This document shows positions 36,490 through 46,537 of a stretch of 64,000 bases of DNA, in pieces (the first letter of the stretch is position 1; each line of letters opens with the position of its first letter). The stretch comes from Halomonas sp. QHL1 (GTDB lineage Bacteria; Pseudomonadota; Gammaproteobacteria; Pseudomonadales; Halomonadaceae). The stretch covers positions 2,441,705 through 2,505,704 of the forward strand of contig NZ_MINL01000001.1 of NCBI RefSeq assembly GCF_001882345.1, given 5' to 3'. A program made the translations under genes and the position numbers. Under the pieces are notes generated by a model. It saw nothing but the letters and a program-made list of their open reading frames with translations, was not told where the DNA came from and made no database searches.

Positions 36490-38223
36490 CTATATTTTAT
36501 CAACCTTCACTCCATAATCTGCGGGATTAACAATTTCGTGTAGCTTACCGATCTGTGACAAATCTCCTTGGCCAATGAAGCTGCTGATATTGGTATCAGG
36601 AAAGCGCAGGTTCTTAATAATATGCACCTGGTTAGGCATTCCCTTACTGTCGATGTCCATGACCCAAGCAAGGAAGCCTCCCGAGTATTTAGCCAGACTC
36701 CCGATCGGGTAAAGGCCATACACTTGGATGTACTCCACCAGTAACGTTTTGTCATAGGCCGCGCCTGCCCCATGAATCCTGCGGTAGGCGTCAATAGGTG
36801 AGCGTGGTGGTTCCCCATTACGCGCATGCAGCAGCTTGTTAATTGCCTTGATGACCGTAACCAGTCGAATGAGTGCTGACAGCTGCTCACCACGCTTGCC
36901 AGCGGGGTAGCCTGAACCGTCCAATCGTTCGTTGGCTTGCTCAATGACATCACGGCACGTAGGGCTGGGTGCCCAGTCTAACTCACCCAACTTGCTACTT
37001 AGTTCTTTCACATGGCCGCTCAGGATGGCTTTCTGCGCCAGGTTCATATTGACCTTGAGCGATGGCAGTTCTGCACTGATCAGCAGTGGCTTGCCCATGG
37101 TGTGTAACAAGGCACCCAGCACGGCCTCACGTACCTGGGGGTCATGCGGGTCACGGGTCAGCAGCATGTCGGCCAACTGGCCGGCGACCTGAACGGCATG
37201 CCTAACCCAGTCTGGCTCTTCACGTAGAAACGCCAGGGCATAAAGAAAGGCTTTGCGATCCTGCCCCACAAGATAACGCAATGTGTCGACGCAATCGTAG
37301 AAGGTCTCGATTGGGAATACGGAGCGAGTTCTCATGTACATCAGCCCCACTTGGAGCTGATGAGCCACGTCGACCACACCGCGTTCCATGGGCGACTGGC
37401 GAGCGCGTTTATCACGCTCTTGTGCTTCGCGTTGCAGAAGCTTTTGCTCTTTGGCTCCCGCAATGAACAGGGGGGAATGATAGGAGAGCTGATCGTTAGA
37501 TCCGGTTCGGAAAGCGGCTTCTCTTTCAGCCTGATTAACGTACTGAAACAAGGCTTCTGTCTGAGTCATCGTTAGGTTTATGAACTGAATCCCAACCGCC
37601 GCATAGCCATGGTTACCGAAGGGGCGTATATGTCGAACTTTGCCTTCGGCAAAAAAACTCTCTCCGTTGGGGAATTCCAGTGTTACACCAGGAATTTCCT
37701 GGCCTACGCCGATCGCAATACTCTCCGCCAAATCGATGTCCACCATGCAGCCACCGACCGACAAGTTACGAAGCCTTCCCAGCACGTTGAGGTCATGCAG
37801 ATAAACTTCGAGATTGACGCGGGCCTGCATACCTAGGATGAAAGGGATACGAACCGCGCCTCGGTTCTCGTGGACGAAAACCGATTCCGGGAGCTGGCAC
37901 TCCAGACGATATAGCTTACTGTCCGTCTTGATTAGTTTGGCGTCGACGTTACTTAGGCTGTAGGTCTCACGCTCCATGGCGTGTAGCCCTTTTAGCGCTT
38001 CCAGGTCGAAGCTCACGCCGCCATTGACCAGGTAGCGCTCGATATCTGAGCCTGCATACTCGACTTCCAACACCAATCGCCCGGAACTCAAATTCAGCTC
38101 TGCAACTTCCGCCTTTAAGGCATAGGGCATGTCCTTGGCATAGATAGACAGCTCATTGGTATGCTGGAGCAGCGAACGTATGACGTTTGCTGAAGGGTTT
38201 TCGTAGAGCGCAGGGATAGACAT
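36490..38223 (-). CDS. PilZ domain protein with degenerate HD-GYP domain
   Basis: The 577-residue protein has a YcgR-like N-terminal domain and a PilZ domain with both cyclic-di-GMP-binding motifs: R121-x-x-x-R125 and N153-L-S155-V-G-G. The C-terminal half resembles an HD-GYP phosphodiesterase, but the HD pair reads LLHTMGK and the HHE element reads QANERLDGSGYP. Thus key metal-ligand residues are missing while the GYP motif is kept. It is more likely a cyclic-di-GMP-responsive output or scaffold protein than an active phosphodiesterase. It lies upstream of the phytochrome gene on the same strand. Confidence 0.82.
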   Translation of the reverse strand: MSIPALYENPSANVIRSLLQHTNELSIYAKDMPYALKAEVAELNLSSGRLVLEVEYAGSDIERYLVNGGVSFDLEALKGLHAMERETYSLSNVDAKLIKTDSKLYRLECQLPESVFVHENRGAVRIPFILGMQARVNLEVYLHDLNVLGRLRNLSVGGCMVDIDLAESIAIGVGQEIPGVTLEFPNGESFFAEGKVRHIRPFGNHGYAAVGIQFINLTMTQTEALFQYVNQAEREAAFRTGSNDQLSYHSPLFIAGAKEQKLLQREAQERDKRARQSPMERGVVDVAHQLQVGLMYMRTRSVFPIETFYDCVDTLRYLVGQDRKAFLYALAFLREEPDWVRHAVQVAGQLADMLLTRDPHDPQVREAVLGALLHTMGKPLLISAELPSLKVNMNLAQKAILSGHVKELSSKLGELDWAPSPTCRDVIEQANERLDGSGYPAGKRGEQLSALIRLVTVIKAINKLLHARNGEPPRSPIDAYRRIHGAGAAYDKTLLVEYIQVYGLYPIGSLAKYSGGFLAWVMDIDSKGMPNQVHIIKNLRFPDTNISSFIGQGDLSQIGKLHEIVNPADYGVKVDKI

Positions 38224-40355
38224 CTAAAATACCTGTGGGTGCAGTATCGTTTTTTTATCTACCTATCAAGGGGGAGGCCACTTTTTAACTTGAAAGGCTA
38301 TGCTAAATTTTAGTTAGTATATTAATCTATGTTATATATTTTTGGGTAGCCTCAAAATGTACAAGGGAATGTTCGTCTATCTGCACCGACGAGTCATTCT
38401 TCACACCGCCCGCCAGTAGACTTGATTGCGTCCCGCCTCCTTGGCGGCATAAAGTCCCTGGTCGGCCCGTTTGATGGCGGGTTTTAGAGAGGTTTCTTTA
38501 GCACTGACGAGAGTCACACCCAGCGAGGCGGTATACGTCAGACTTTCCGCCTTCATGACCTCCGGGTCGACCTCAACGCGCGATACCTCTACCGACTGAC
38601 GAAGGCGTCCCGCTACCTGCATGGCTTGCTCACGGCTCGTGTCAGGCAGCAATACGGCAAACTCCTCGCCACCTATTCGGCACAGTACATCGCCGTCGCG
38701 CAGCTGAGCGCGTGCAGTGTTAGCGAAGGCCTGTAGTACCTTATCGCCTACATCGTGGCCGTAGGTGTCATTGATGTGCTTAAAGTGATCCAGATCTATG
38801 GCGATCAGGCTGAGCGGCGCGCCACTTCGCTGTGCTCGGGCCATTTCCATTGCCGCTTGATCCTCAAAAAAACGACGATTGCCCAGTCCGGTAAGCGGGT
38901 CGGTCAATGCCTGCTGCGCCAGACGCGCCTCCAATTGCTTACGCTCGCTCAAATCAAACACGGTGGCGCGGGTATACTGGAAACCGTCTTGGGTTACATG
39001 AGCCGTCGCCTGAACCGCCACGGGTAACGTGGTGCCATCAAGCCGTAGTAGCTCACATTCGGCCGAACCTTCCTGCCCTGTCAGTACTTGCTGAAAAAAG
39101 TCATCAAAGGCTCCGCGGGTTTCTGGTGTGATGAAATCACGGTAACAACGTTGGTCGGTGATCTCGTCGGCGCGATAGCCCAGCCAGTCGAGTTCAGTAC
39201 GGTTAATGTTAACAATACGTCCCTGGCTATCCAGTGAGTGGTAGCCACAGGGCGCGTTCTCGTAGAGATCTTGAACCTCGCCTGCATACTGCCGTGCTTC
39301 GCGAGAAAATTGCAGGGCACGTTGCCTGAGATGTCGCAAACGATAGTCGCTGAGCACCCAAAAGATGCCAAAAGCGACGGAGAGAAGGTAAACCAGTACG
39401 ATGGCGATGAGCTGCCCGCGGCTTTCCACCAGTAATCCCGTCAGACTTGGCTTAGACATGACAATTCCAAGCCGCCAAGGCTGTGTATCAGGCTGACTCA
39501 TGATCATGCCAGCCTGACTACGGTAGTGGTTTGTACGAACGTCATGGGAGCGAAACCATAAGAGATGCTTGTCGAATATCATTTCACCCTGGTTGCGTAA
39601 GGCCATCCCTTGCCACACCCCTGGCCAATGGTCAGCCAGAGAGTGATTGAACGGTATGAACCCCTGACCAGCGTCGGATAACAGTCCGGTACCCTGCGCA
39701 TCCACCAACAGCGCCAGAGCGTGATCGTCCTGCCTTTCTTGGAGGAGAAATGCCGTGACGCGGGACCAGTCCAACGTGAAAAGCAGCACTCCAAGGCGAT
39801 CTCCACTGTTATCGAACACCGGCGTGGCGATATCGATAACGGTAGTCACCGCTTCACCATTTTTCCCGTTTGCCCCTAAATGGGGGGGAGAGACATACAG
39901 ATCGCGACGCTGTAATTCCATCGCTTCCTGAAAGACCTTCATTGTGGAGTGATCAACAACCGGAGCGGTGGGGAGCAACGGCATCGTGGTGACAACAAGT
40001 TGCTCTCGACCGCTTGCATCGATTAACGCCAGACGCGTGTAGCGGCCGAAGTGCGTCAGGAGTGTGTTGAATAGCTCACCTAGTTGCTCCAAGTCGCGAA
40101 GTGGCTCGCTCTCTTTTAGATAAGGTAGCGGGTTTTCGCGATTTTTCAGATACCGCCCTAGAAGCGGGAACTCTGCGGTTGCCAGTACCTGGTTAAAGCT
40201 TTCATTCATGTTCTGAAGAAGTATTTCGTATTTGGCCTCCAATAAGGCCTCAGAGGAAGCGTGTGTTCTTTCTAACCGTTTCTCTAAATGGGCGGTGAAG
40301 ATAGGATAGAGCGTCGCTGTCACGAGAATGATAGGGATGAATCGCCCCGGATATT

Positions 40356-41183
40356 CTAGACACCCGTTAGGCTCTTAAAGTAACGCCTTTCATACTCAAC
40401 CGGTGACAAGTTATCACTTGTGCCGTGTCGGCGCTTTGGGTTGTAGAACATTTCAATGTAATTGAACACGTCGCGTCTAGCCGCTTCCCGTGTCGAATAA
40501 ATCTGTCGCTTGATCCGCTCTCGCTTGAGGAGTTGAAAGAAGCTTTCAGCAACGGCGTTGTCATGACAGTTACCACGTCGGCTCATGCTGCCCACCAGGT
40601 GATTAGCTTTCAAAAAGCTTTGCCAGTCTCCACTGCTAAACTGGCTTCCTTGATCCGAATGCACCATCACAGTTCCTTGTGGCTTGCGTCGCCAAACTGC
40701 CGACAATAAAGCATCCAGCACTAACTCCGTGGTCATACGTGACTTCATCGACCAGCCAACCACTTGACGAGAAAACAGGTCGATAACCACCGCTAAGTAA
40801 AGCCAGCCTTCGTACGTTCGGATGTACGTAATATCCGTCACCCAAGCCATATTTGGCGCTGTTACTTCAAACTGACGGTCTAAATGGTTGGGTGATACGA
40901 TGGCCGGCTTTCCACCGCCATAGCAGCCAGGGCGTCGTCGATAGCCGGTCTGAGAGCGTAAACCTTCTCTACGCATCAGGCGGGCCACTCGGTGCTTACC
41001 GCAGGCTTCGCCAGCCTCACGCAAATCCTGGTAGACCTTGCGATATCCATAAACACCGCCGCTTTCAAGCCACGCATGCTTGATCAATCCCAAGAGGCGC
41101 TGATCAACCCGGTCTCGATTAGACAGTGCTTTTTTGCACCATGCGTAGTAGCCGCTAGGGTGCACGGCCATCATGCGGCACAA
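40356..41183 (-). CDS. IS3-family transposase orfB (DDE integrase domain)
   Basis: The 275-residue frame has the HTH_21 segment (GVYGYRKVYQDLREAGEACG) and the rve catalytic core. The DDE residues are found in WVTDITYIRT, MVHSDQGSQF and NAVAESFFQLLK, with the ending PKRRHGTSDNLSPVEYE. OrfB is normally made as a fusion to orfA by a -1 shift; the slippery A-AAA-AAG lies near the orfA end. The true orfB frame extends upstream of the first ATG. Confidence 0.9.
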   Translation of the reverse strand: MCRMMAVHPSGYYAWCKKALSNRDRVDQRLLGLIKHAWLESGGVYGYRKVYQDLREAGEACGKHRVARLMRREGLRSQTGYRRRPGCYGGGKPAIVSPNHLDRQFEVTAPNMAWVTDITYIRTYEGWLYLAVVIDLFSRQVVGWSMKSRMTTELVLDALLSAVWRRKPQGTVMVHSDQGSQFSSGDWQSFLKANHLVGSMSRRGNCHDNAVAESFFQLLKRERIKRQIYSTREAARRDVFNYIEMFYNPKRRHGTSDNLSPVEYERRYFKSLTGV

Positions 41184-41230
41184 GCGACGTACCGGATATT
41201 GGCCCGCATGCTTTTGAATAAACGCGTACC

Positions 41231-41509
41231 TCAGTCGGACTCCCTGGCGAAGTACGCGGTGGCCTTTTTTAATATATCTCGCTCTTCTGACACACGTTTT
41301 AGTTCAGCCTTCAAACGACGGTTTTCAGCTTGGAGATCATCATCTTCTTGCCGTTGTTCTACCGGCTTATCGTAGCGTTTGATCCAGTGGTACAAGCTGT
41401 GGCCTGACACGCCTAAACGCTCAGCGACCTCGGCAACTCGATGGCCACGCTCTACCACCTGTTTAACGGCTTCGATTTTGAATTCTTCAGTGTAACGGGG
41501 ACGGCTCAT
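41231..41509 (-). CDS. IS3-family transposase orfA
   Basis: The 92-residue product has the orfA helix-turn-helix (YTEEFKIEAVKQVVERGH, VAERLGVSGHSLYHWIKRYD) and a leucine-zipper-like tail (DDDLQAENRRLKAELKRV). The A-AAA-AAG heptamer near codons for ILKKAT allows the -1 frameshift that makes the OrfAB transposase. A GGATCC-containing leader with AGGAGG lies upstream of the ATG. Confidence 0.9.
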   Translation of the reverse strand: MSRPRYTEEFKIEAVKQVVERGHRVAEVAERLGVSGHSLYHWIKRYDKPVEQRQEDDDLQAENRRLKAELKRVSEERDILKKATAYFARESD

Positions 41510-41617
41510 GGATCCTCCTAGATACCTTTAGTATAAGGCCTAGAGGTGTCTACGAAACCTGGGGCGATTCAGGACGAGAGTGGCCAAAACTAGGCGGGCC
41601 CAGAGCGTTTTGAGCAT

Positions 41618-42486
41618 CAACGGTGGAATCTCATACTAAGTGAGGTACAGACAATATTCCCAACAGCTCGTAATTTGCTGCGATTGAGTTGACGGCAGCT
41701 GCCCCCTGATAAGGATCAAGACGCCAGCCGTGAGGGAGTATCGGCTAGAACCTTCCTAACTTCATCATAAAAAAATTAAAGAAATTAATGGGTCGCTGTT
41801 GGATAGCTAGTTGGCCGTCGAAAGACACACCTTTTCACCATGAGTTTTTATTATCTGAAAACCTCCAGTGTGGATTCAGCGAACTTTATTGCATCGGCCA
41901 CAGTTGAACGCCTGTGGGCGCTAAAAACGCCGCCTAGTATTGCTGTGTGCGATCTATTCGCTCATTTTTTGCTATCCCGCGCCAGTGAAGCCCACAGCGC
42001 CTTACAGCATCGTTATTTCATCGCGCGAGAATAGGTGTACTCCACGTCGTGACATTAAGAGCAGAGACAGCTTGCCGGACTTAAGTTGCCTAGCGCTTAA
42101 AGGGCTGCACAGGAAATCATGCTGCACGCGCTTGGCCGCAACTATGCGGCAACTGTGGCGACTACCAGCGCCTTGTCTTAATGGCTTGCCGAGGGCAGGC
42201 CCTAACAAAGGAGGTCAAGTTGGGCATAATTTTGGTTATTTCATGATAAAAAGCCTGCCAAGCGCGCAGCGTAATTCGGTATCCGTCGGCCCTAACGACC
42301 AGTTCGTGCCTTATGTACTCAGAATTATCACAGCGAAACATTGCAGGCTTCTCTGGTTCCCGGCACCGCAGTGTTGGCCTTAATTACCAAACTGTATGCC
42401 ATGGGAGGTGGGGCTAGCGGGCTAGACCCACCCGAGCGGATTCACTTACGTAAGCTGGCAGCCCGACGACTAAGCGTCTGCGACCT
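41618..42486. other. Intergenic stretch, no gene recognised
   Basis: The left end should hold the promoter of the interrupted diguanylate cyclase. Open frames on the plus strand (41840-42530) have no ribosome binding sites, and I recognise no family in them. The right part is richer in G+C and could be the eroded end of a lost gene. Confidence 0.45.
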
Positions 42487-45273
42487 CTACGCTATCGTGA
42501 CCGGTACTTGCAACGGAAACTGAAGGGCCCAAATACCTTTAGGGTCAAGCGGTTTTGCAAAAAGATAGCCCTGACCCGCCAAACAGCCCATTTGTAGTAG
42601 ATCTTGGTGCTGGGCAGGCGTTTCTATCCCCTCTGCCAAGACCTGAAAGCCTAACTTGCTACCGAGCGTCATGACGGTCTCGACCAGCGCTCGGGCTTTC
42701 TTATCTTCTGGGAGCCCGTCCACGAAGCTGCGGTCGATTTTCAACCGGTCCACGGGTAAATCCTTGAGATAGCCCAGCGAGCTGTAGCCCGTGCCGAAAT
42801 CATCGATCGCTATGTGAATGCCCCTAAGACGCAGGGCGTCCAAGGTCTTAGAGACCGATATATTGGGATCAACCAGGGAGGATTCGGTTAACTCCAATTC
42901 CAACCGGGTGGGTGGGAGCCCGGTTTTATTAAGCACTTTATCCACCTGAGCAATCAAACGGTTGCTATTGAGTTGCTGGGAAGAGATGTTGACCGCCATA
43001 CGACCGAAATCCCAACCATCGGCTAACCACAACTGGGCTTGTAGGCACGCCGCCTCCAGAACCCACTCCCCAAGTTTATGGATTAATCCACACTGTTCGG
43101 CCACCGGGATGAAACGAGCGGGTGAGATCCATCCCTCATCCGGGTGGTGCCACCGGGCCAGAGCCTCCAGGCCGAGGCACTGGCCGGTTTGAAGGTCCAC
43201 CTGGGGCTGGTAATGTAACGTCATCTGACCCCGTTCTAGCGCTCGGGCAAGTTCCGTCCCAAGGTGTATTCGCTCCCGCGCGGCTTCACCCACCTCTTTG
43301 GCGAAGAAGGCGAAACGCTGTCCCGCGTCCTTAGCAGAGTACATCGCCCCATCAGCCTGCATGATCAGCGCAGAGGTCGTATGATTCGTTACCCCTCCGA
43401 TGGCGATACCGATGCTGGCGGTCAGTCGGAACTCCTGCCTCCCGATGACCAAGGGAGCTTCAAGTGCGTCCAGGATTCGCTCGACCAGCGGAGAGATGGC
43501 GGAAGGATCGACCAGATCCCGGACAAGCAGAAGCAATTCGTCCCCGCCCCATCGGGCCAGCGTATCATCTTCTTTCAGGAGTCCTTTGATGCGGGAACCC
43601 AGCGCCTTCAGGGCTTGATCACCAATGTCGTGCCCGAAACCGTCGTTGAGGGCCTTGAAGTCGTTCAAATCTAACAGGAGCACCGCAAAGGTTTCGCCCG
43701 AACGTCGCCCCTGGGACACGGCTTGTTCCAAGCGGTCCTTGAACAGACGACGATTGGGCAAGCCGGTGAGGGGGTCGTGGTTGGCCAGGTATTCCCACTG
43801 TTGTTCGGCGTGCTTGATCCGGGAGAGATCGGTTAGAATAGAAACGTAATGGGTAATATTGCCGACTTTATCGGTGATCGTATTGATGGTCTGCCAAGTA
43901 GGGAATACCTCCCCGTCCTTGCGCCGACTCCAGATTTCTCCTTGCCAGCGATCTTGCTTCTTTAACTGGGCCCAAAATGGCTCATGCGTATTGCCGCCGG
44001 GGGAGTCGAATTGCAGAATGCTGGGTGTACACCCCCGAACCTCGTCCTCTGAATATCCTGTGATCGCGGTAAAGGCCGGGTTCACCGCCGTGATACGCTC
44101 CTCAGCATCGGTGATGATCACACCTTCCCCGACCGCCTCGAATGCGGCTCCCCATTCGGCCAGCCGAGTCTCTAGCTCCTTGCGCTCGGAGATGTCCTGA
44201 AAGGTGCCGAGCAAGCGAACGGTCTTGCCATTCTGGGTCTCTGGTTGGGCCTGAATGCGAACCCATATGGTCCGGCCCTTTCCGGTTTGGAGCTGAGTGT
44301 CAAAATCAGCCGTTACGCCATGATCTATGGCGTGCTGTAGGTTTGTGCGTATCTGCTCGTAGTTCTCGCCTTTATAGAATCTGGGCAGAGCCTCATCTAG
44401 AGGTGGCACGGGCTCGGTGGGATCAACTTCGAGAATTTCTCGGGTCACGGAGGTCCATCTTAGCTCCCCAGTGGACATGACAGTTTCCCAGCCCCCCACA
44501 CGGGCTACTCGGTTGGTGCGCACCAACAGGTCCTTGTTCTCCTTCAAGGCTCGCTCGGCCGCCACCAGACCCGTAATGTCATGGAGATGGACCAGCCAGG
44601 CGGGATCGCTCTCCCACTCGCTCTGCACGGCAAAGATCTCCAGAGTCCGGGGCTCCTCGCCGGCGGGTTTGACTTCGATAATATGACCGGTCGAGGAAGG
44701 AAGGGGAATGCTCAGGTTCTGGCCAATTAGTTGTTCCTGCGAATCCCCCAGTAACTCGCACGCACGGGGGTTAGCGTAGCGAACGATCCCCTGTCCCTGG
44801 ATAACTACCAAGCCCTCCCGGGTGTGAGCGAGGACGCATTCAAGTTGCTGTTCGCGCGCCTTGGCTGTTTCGTCCGTCAAGCGCCTATGGCTGATGTCGT
44901 GGTGGATCACCAATACGTAAATTCGGTCTTGGTCCTGGAAACGGGTGGCGGTGAGCCGGAACCATCGACGTTCTAAGGGAGAGTGGCAGGAGTACTCCCA
45001 TTCCAGGGAATGGGAGGCCCCCTTCAGGACGTTTTCCAACTGGTGGGATAGATCGCCAATCTCATCGACGAGGGCACTCTGACATACACCGAGGTAGTTC
45101 TCTCCGAGATAAGCATGAGAGGCACCCCCTTTCGCCAGTGCGAACGCTCGCCAAAGAGTGTTAACAGCAAGGATGGTGCCGCTCTCATTGAGGAGGACGG
45201 CAGACTCAGGAAGCGCTTCCAGCCAAGGGGGAGCACGCTCAGCGCCAAACGTTGCTGAAGGGGAGGTAGTCAT
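42487..45273 (-). CDS. PAS-GGDEF-EAL cyclic-di-GMP signalling protein
   Basis: The 928-residue cytoplasmic protein has three to four PAS domains (about residues 15-480). A GGDEF domain with GGDEL in place of GGDEF follows, then a complete EAL domain: LGLEALARWHHP, ELELTESSLV, IAIDDFGTGYSSLGYL, LKIDRSFVDGL and VLAEGIET. The EAL residues for magnesium binding and catalysis are all present, so phosphodiesterase activity is likely. The GGDEL variant leaves cyclase activity uncertain. No membrane segment is visible. It is the fourth cyclic-di-GMP gene in a row on the minus strand. Confidence 0.92.
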   Translation of the reverse strand: MTTSPSATFGAERAPPWLEALPESAVLLNESGTILAVNTLWRAFALAKGGASHAYLGENYLGVCQSALVDEIGDLSHQLENVLKGASHSLEWEYSCHSPLERRWFRLTATRFQDQDRIYVLVIHHDISHRRLTDETAKAREQQLECVLAHTREGLVVIQGQGIVRYANPRACELLGDSQEQLIGQNLSIPLPSSTGHIIEVKPAGEEPRTLEIFAVQSEWESDPAWLVHLHDITGLVAAERALKENKDLLVRTNRVARVGGWETVMSTGELRWTSVTREILEVDPTEPVPPLDEALPRFYKGENYEQIRTNLQHAIDHGVTADFDTQLQTGKGRTIWVRIQAQPETQNGKTVRLLGTFQDISERKELETRLAEWGAAFEAVGEGVIITDAEERITAVNPAFTAITGYSEDEVRGCTPSILQFDSPGGNTHEPFWAQLKKQDRWQGEIWSRRKDGEVFPTWQTINTITDKVGNITHYVSILTDLSRIKHAEQQWEYLANHDPLTGLPNRRLFKDRLEQAVSQGRRSGETFAVLLLDLNDFKALNDGFGHDIGDQALKALGSRIKGLLKEDDTLARWGGDELLLLVRDLVDPSAISPLVERILDALEAPLVIGRQEFRLTASIGIAIGGVTNHTTSALIMQADGAMYSAKDAGQRFAFFAKEVGEAARERIHLGTELARALERGQMTLHYQPQVDLQTGQCLGLEALARWHHPDEGWISPARFIPVAEQCGLIHKLGEWVLEAACLQAQLWLADGWDFGRMAVNISSQQLNSNRLIAQVDKVLNKTGLPPTRLELELTESSLVDPNISVSKTLDALRLRGIHIAIDDFGTGYSSLGYLKDLPVDRLKIDRSFVDGLPEDKKARALVETVMTLGSKLGFQVLAEGIETPAQHQDLLQMGCLAGQGYLFAKPLDPKGIWALQFPLQVPVTIA

Positions 45274-46063
45274 GGGGTCGTCTCATCTACGGGTACGAGT
45301 ATCGTCGAATTATACTTATCAAAGCGTTATGTCACTATGCTACCCGTTCAAAATCTTAAAGATAATAGCATCTGGTAGCTCCTAACGAATAACGGACTGG
45401 CCATCCATCGGTCGGCTGGACATCTTGGGGCAATAATAAGAGGGCTAATCTATTCGGTGCCTGCGCATCTTGGATGATTCCAAAGGTGCTAAGTAGCAGC
45501 GTATGCGCACAACTGTGACGCTCGCAAAGAGAGGTGCTGTCGAAGCCTATGTATATGTCCTTCGATGCTGAAGAACCTTGTCATTGCTTGGTAGGATGAA
45601 AAGAAAGACAAAGTATCCTTGATGTCGTGACTCACTAAAAGTTGCTTGGATGGCAACCTGCCAGGCTAGGTCGCGAGTGCCGTTGTGCGGGATACCGGAT
45701 ATATCAATTTTCCCTGAAAGGCTGCTATTGGCCGAAACAGGAATGCTCGTGCATAGGTGCTCTCGACCCAAAGTGGTCTTCGCTGAGGCTGGACTAAAAA
45801 GATTCTCTTGGTTTCGGTTGGAAGAAAGATTGATGAGGTTACAGCGGATAATAACTACACGCCCCAATGAAATGGGGCGTTTTTTGTTGCTGTTGTAAGA
45901 AGTCTCTTACAGCAAAGTCAGCGATCTCTTACATATTGGGTGCAGAAACGCTGCTACTGTGAAGGTGTGACGCCAGGGACGCCGCTTTTTAGCATGACGA
46001 ATGCGTCACGCCAAGGAAGGTTAAGGGTAAATATGGATACAGGACGGCCATGAACGGCACTCA
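45274..46063. other. Intergenic stretch with an orphan terminator, no gene recognised
   Basis: No credible protein gene was seen on either strand. A strong plus-strand terminator at 45859-45885 has no gene before it, so a small RNA or the remains of a lost gene may lie between about 45400 and 45850. Confidence 0.45.
45859..45885 (+). terminator. Rho-independent terminator without an assigned gene
   Basis: ACGCCCCA and TGGGGCGT form an 8-bp stem with the loop ATGAAA, followed by a run of six T. This is a textbook intrinsic terminator on the plus strand. The nearest upstream genes are on the opposite strand, so the transcript it ends is unknown. Confidence 0.85.
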
Positions 46064-46336
46064 CTATCCATTTGTACCAGAGTCTATCGGTTGCAAGCTG
46101 AGTAGCCACTCTATGTCCTCATCATTCACTGCGTAGTAGGATTCTTCAGTCATTGGGTTTTCGAAGCGCTCTGCCGACACATGGTTAAGCACTTGTCCAG
46201 TAGAAAGATAAAAGCTAACAGTGCTGGCTAGGTCAGCTTCTTTTTCAGACAGATGCCGGTGGTGCACTGGTCTGATTTCGGCAACTACATAATCATCGAC
46301 ACCATCGGCATTCCGTACGGGTATTGATCTTGACAT
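46064..46336 (-). CDS. Small hypothetical protein (90 aa)
   Basis: I do not recognise this family. The ATG at 46336 has GAGGGAACGGTG upstream and is preferred over an ATG at 46354. The product is acidic (EKEADLASTVSFYLSTGQVL, YYAVNDEDIEWLLSLQPID) with no membrane segment. It lies alone downstream of umuC. Confidence 0.55.
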   Translation of the reverse strand: MSRSIPVRNADGVDDYVVAEIRPVHHRHLSEKEADLASTVSFYLSTGQVLNHVSAERFENPMTEESYYAVNDEDIEWLLSLQPIDSGTNG

Positions 46337-46537
46337 CACCGTTCCCTCAAACATATTGGGGTTATTAATCTTACTTTATATCCAAGAGCATAGCGCTTGG
46401 AAGCACTGGCCGCATCGTACTTTTTCGTGCCAGCGCGCTGTATTGCTTCTGCAAAATATTTAGTTGACTGACCCAGCTTTCAAGTAAGTTGTTAGCTAAA
46501 CTAAAAGAAGGGAGTTAGACCCGCCAGGGATGGCTCT

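Larger units (their letters stand above)
40338..41571 (-). mobile_element. Complete IS3-family insertion sequence with 3-bp target duplication
   Basis: The 1234-bp element is bounded by inverted repeats starting TGAATCGCCCC on both ends (left TGAATCGCCCCGGATATTC, right, read inward, TGAATCGCCCCAGGTTTCG), both with TAGACACC further in. The target GGA is repeated on each side (40335-40337 and 41572-41574). It carries orfA and orfB and appears intact, so it may still be active. A solo copy of its right end lies at 2015-2055. Confidence 0.92.
38401..41617 (-). pseudogene. Membrane diguanylate cyclase interrupted by an IS3-family element
   Basis: The main part (38401-40337) encodes a periplasmic sensor region, a second membrane helix (GQLIAIVLVYLLSVAFGIFWV), a PAS domain and a GGDEF domain with an intact GGEEF and an RxxD site (RDGD). 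The IS sits in the first membrane helix. Removing the IS and one GGA copy joins 41575-41617 in frame, giving a start at 41617, MLKTLWARLVLATLVP, then IILVTATLYPIF. The restored gene has 659 codons plus stop. In the present state the large part could only start from an internal GTG at 40323 and would lack the first membrane anchor. Confidence 0.85.

Noticed and set aside
42341..42523. Plus-strand frame at the end of the gap before the PAS-GGDEF-EAL gene
   Set aside because: It overlaps the end of that gene, has no ribosome binding site and matches no family I can recognise.
45547..45898. Open frames on both strands around the orphan terminator
   Set aside because: The plus-strand frame runs through the terminator hairpin and neither frame has a ribosome binding site or family resemblance, so I do not call a protein here.
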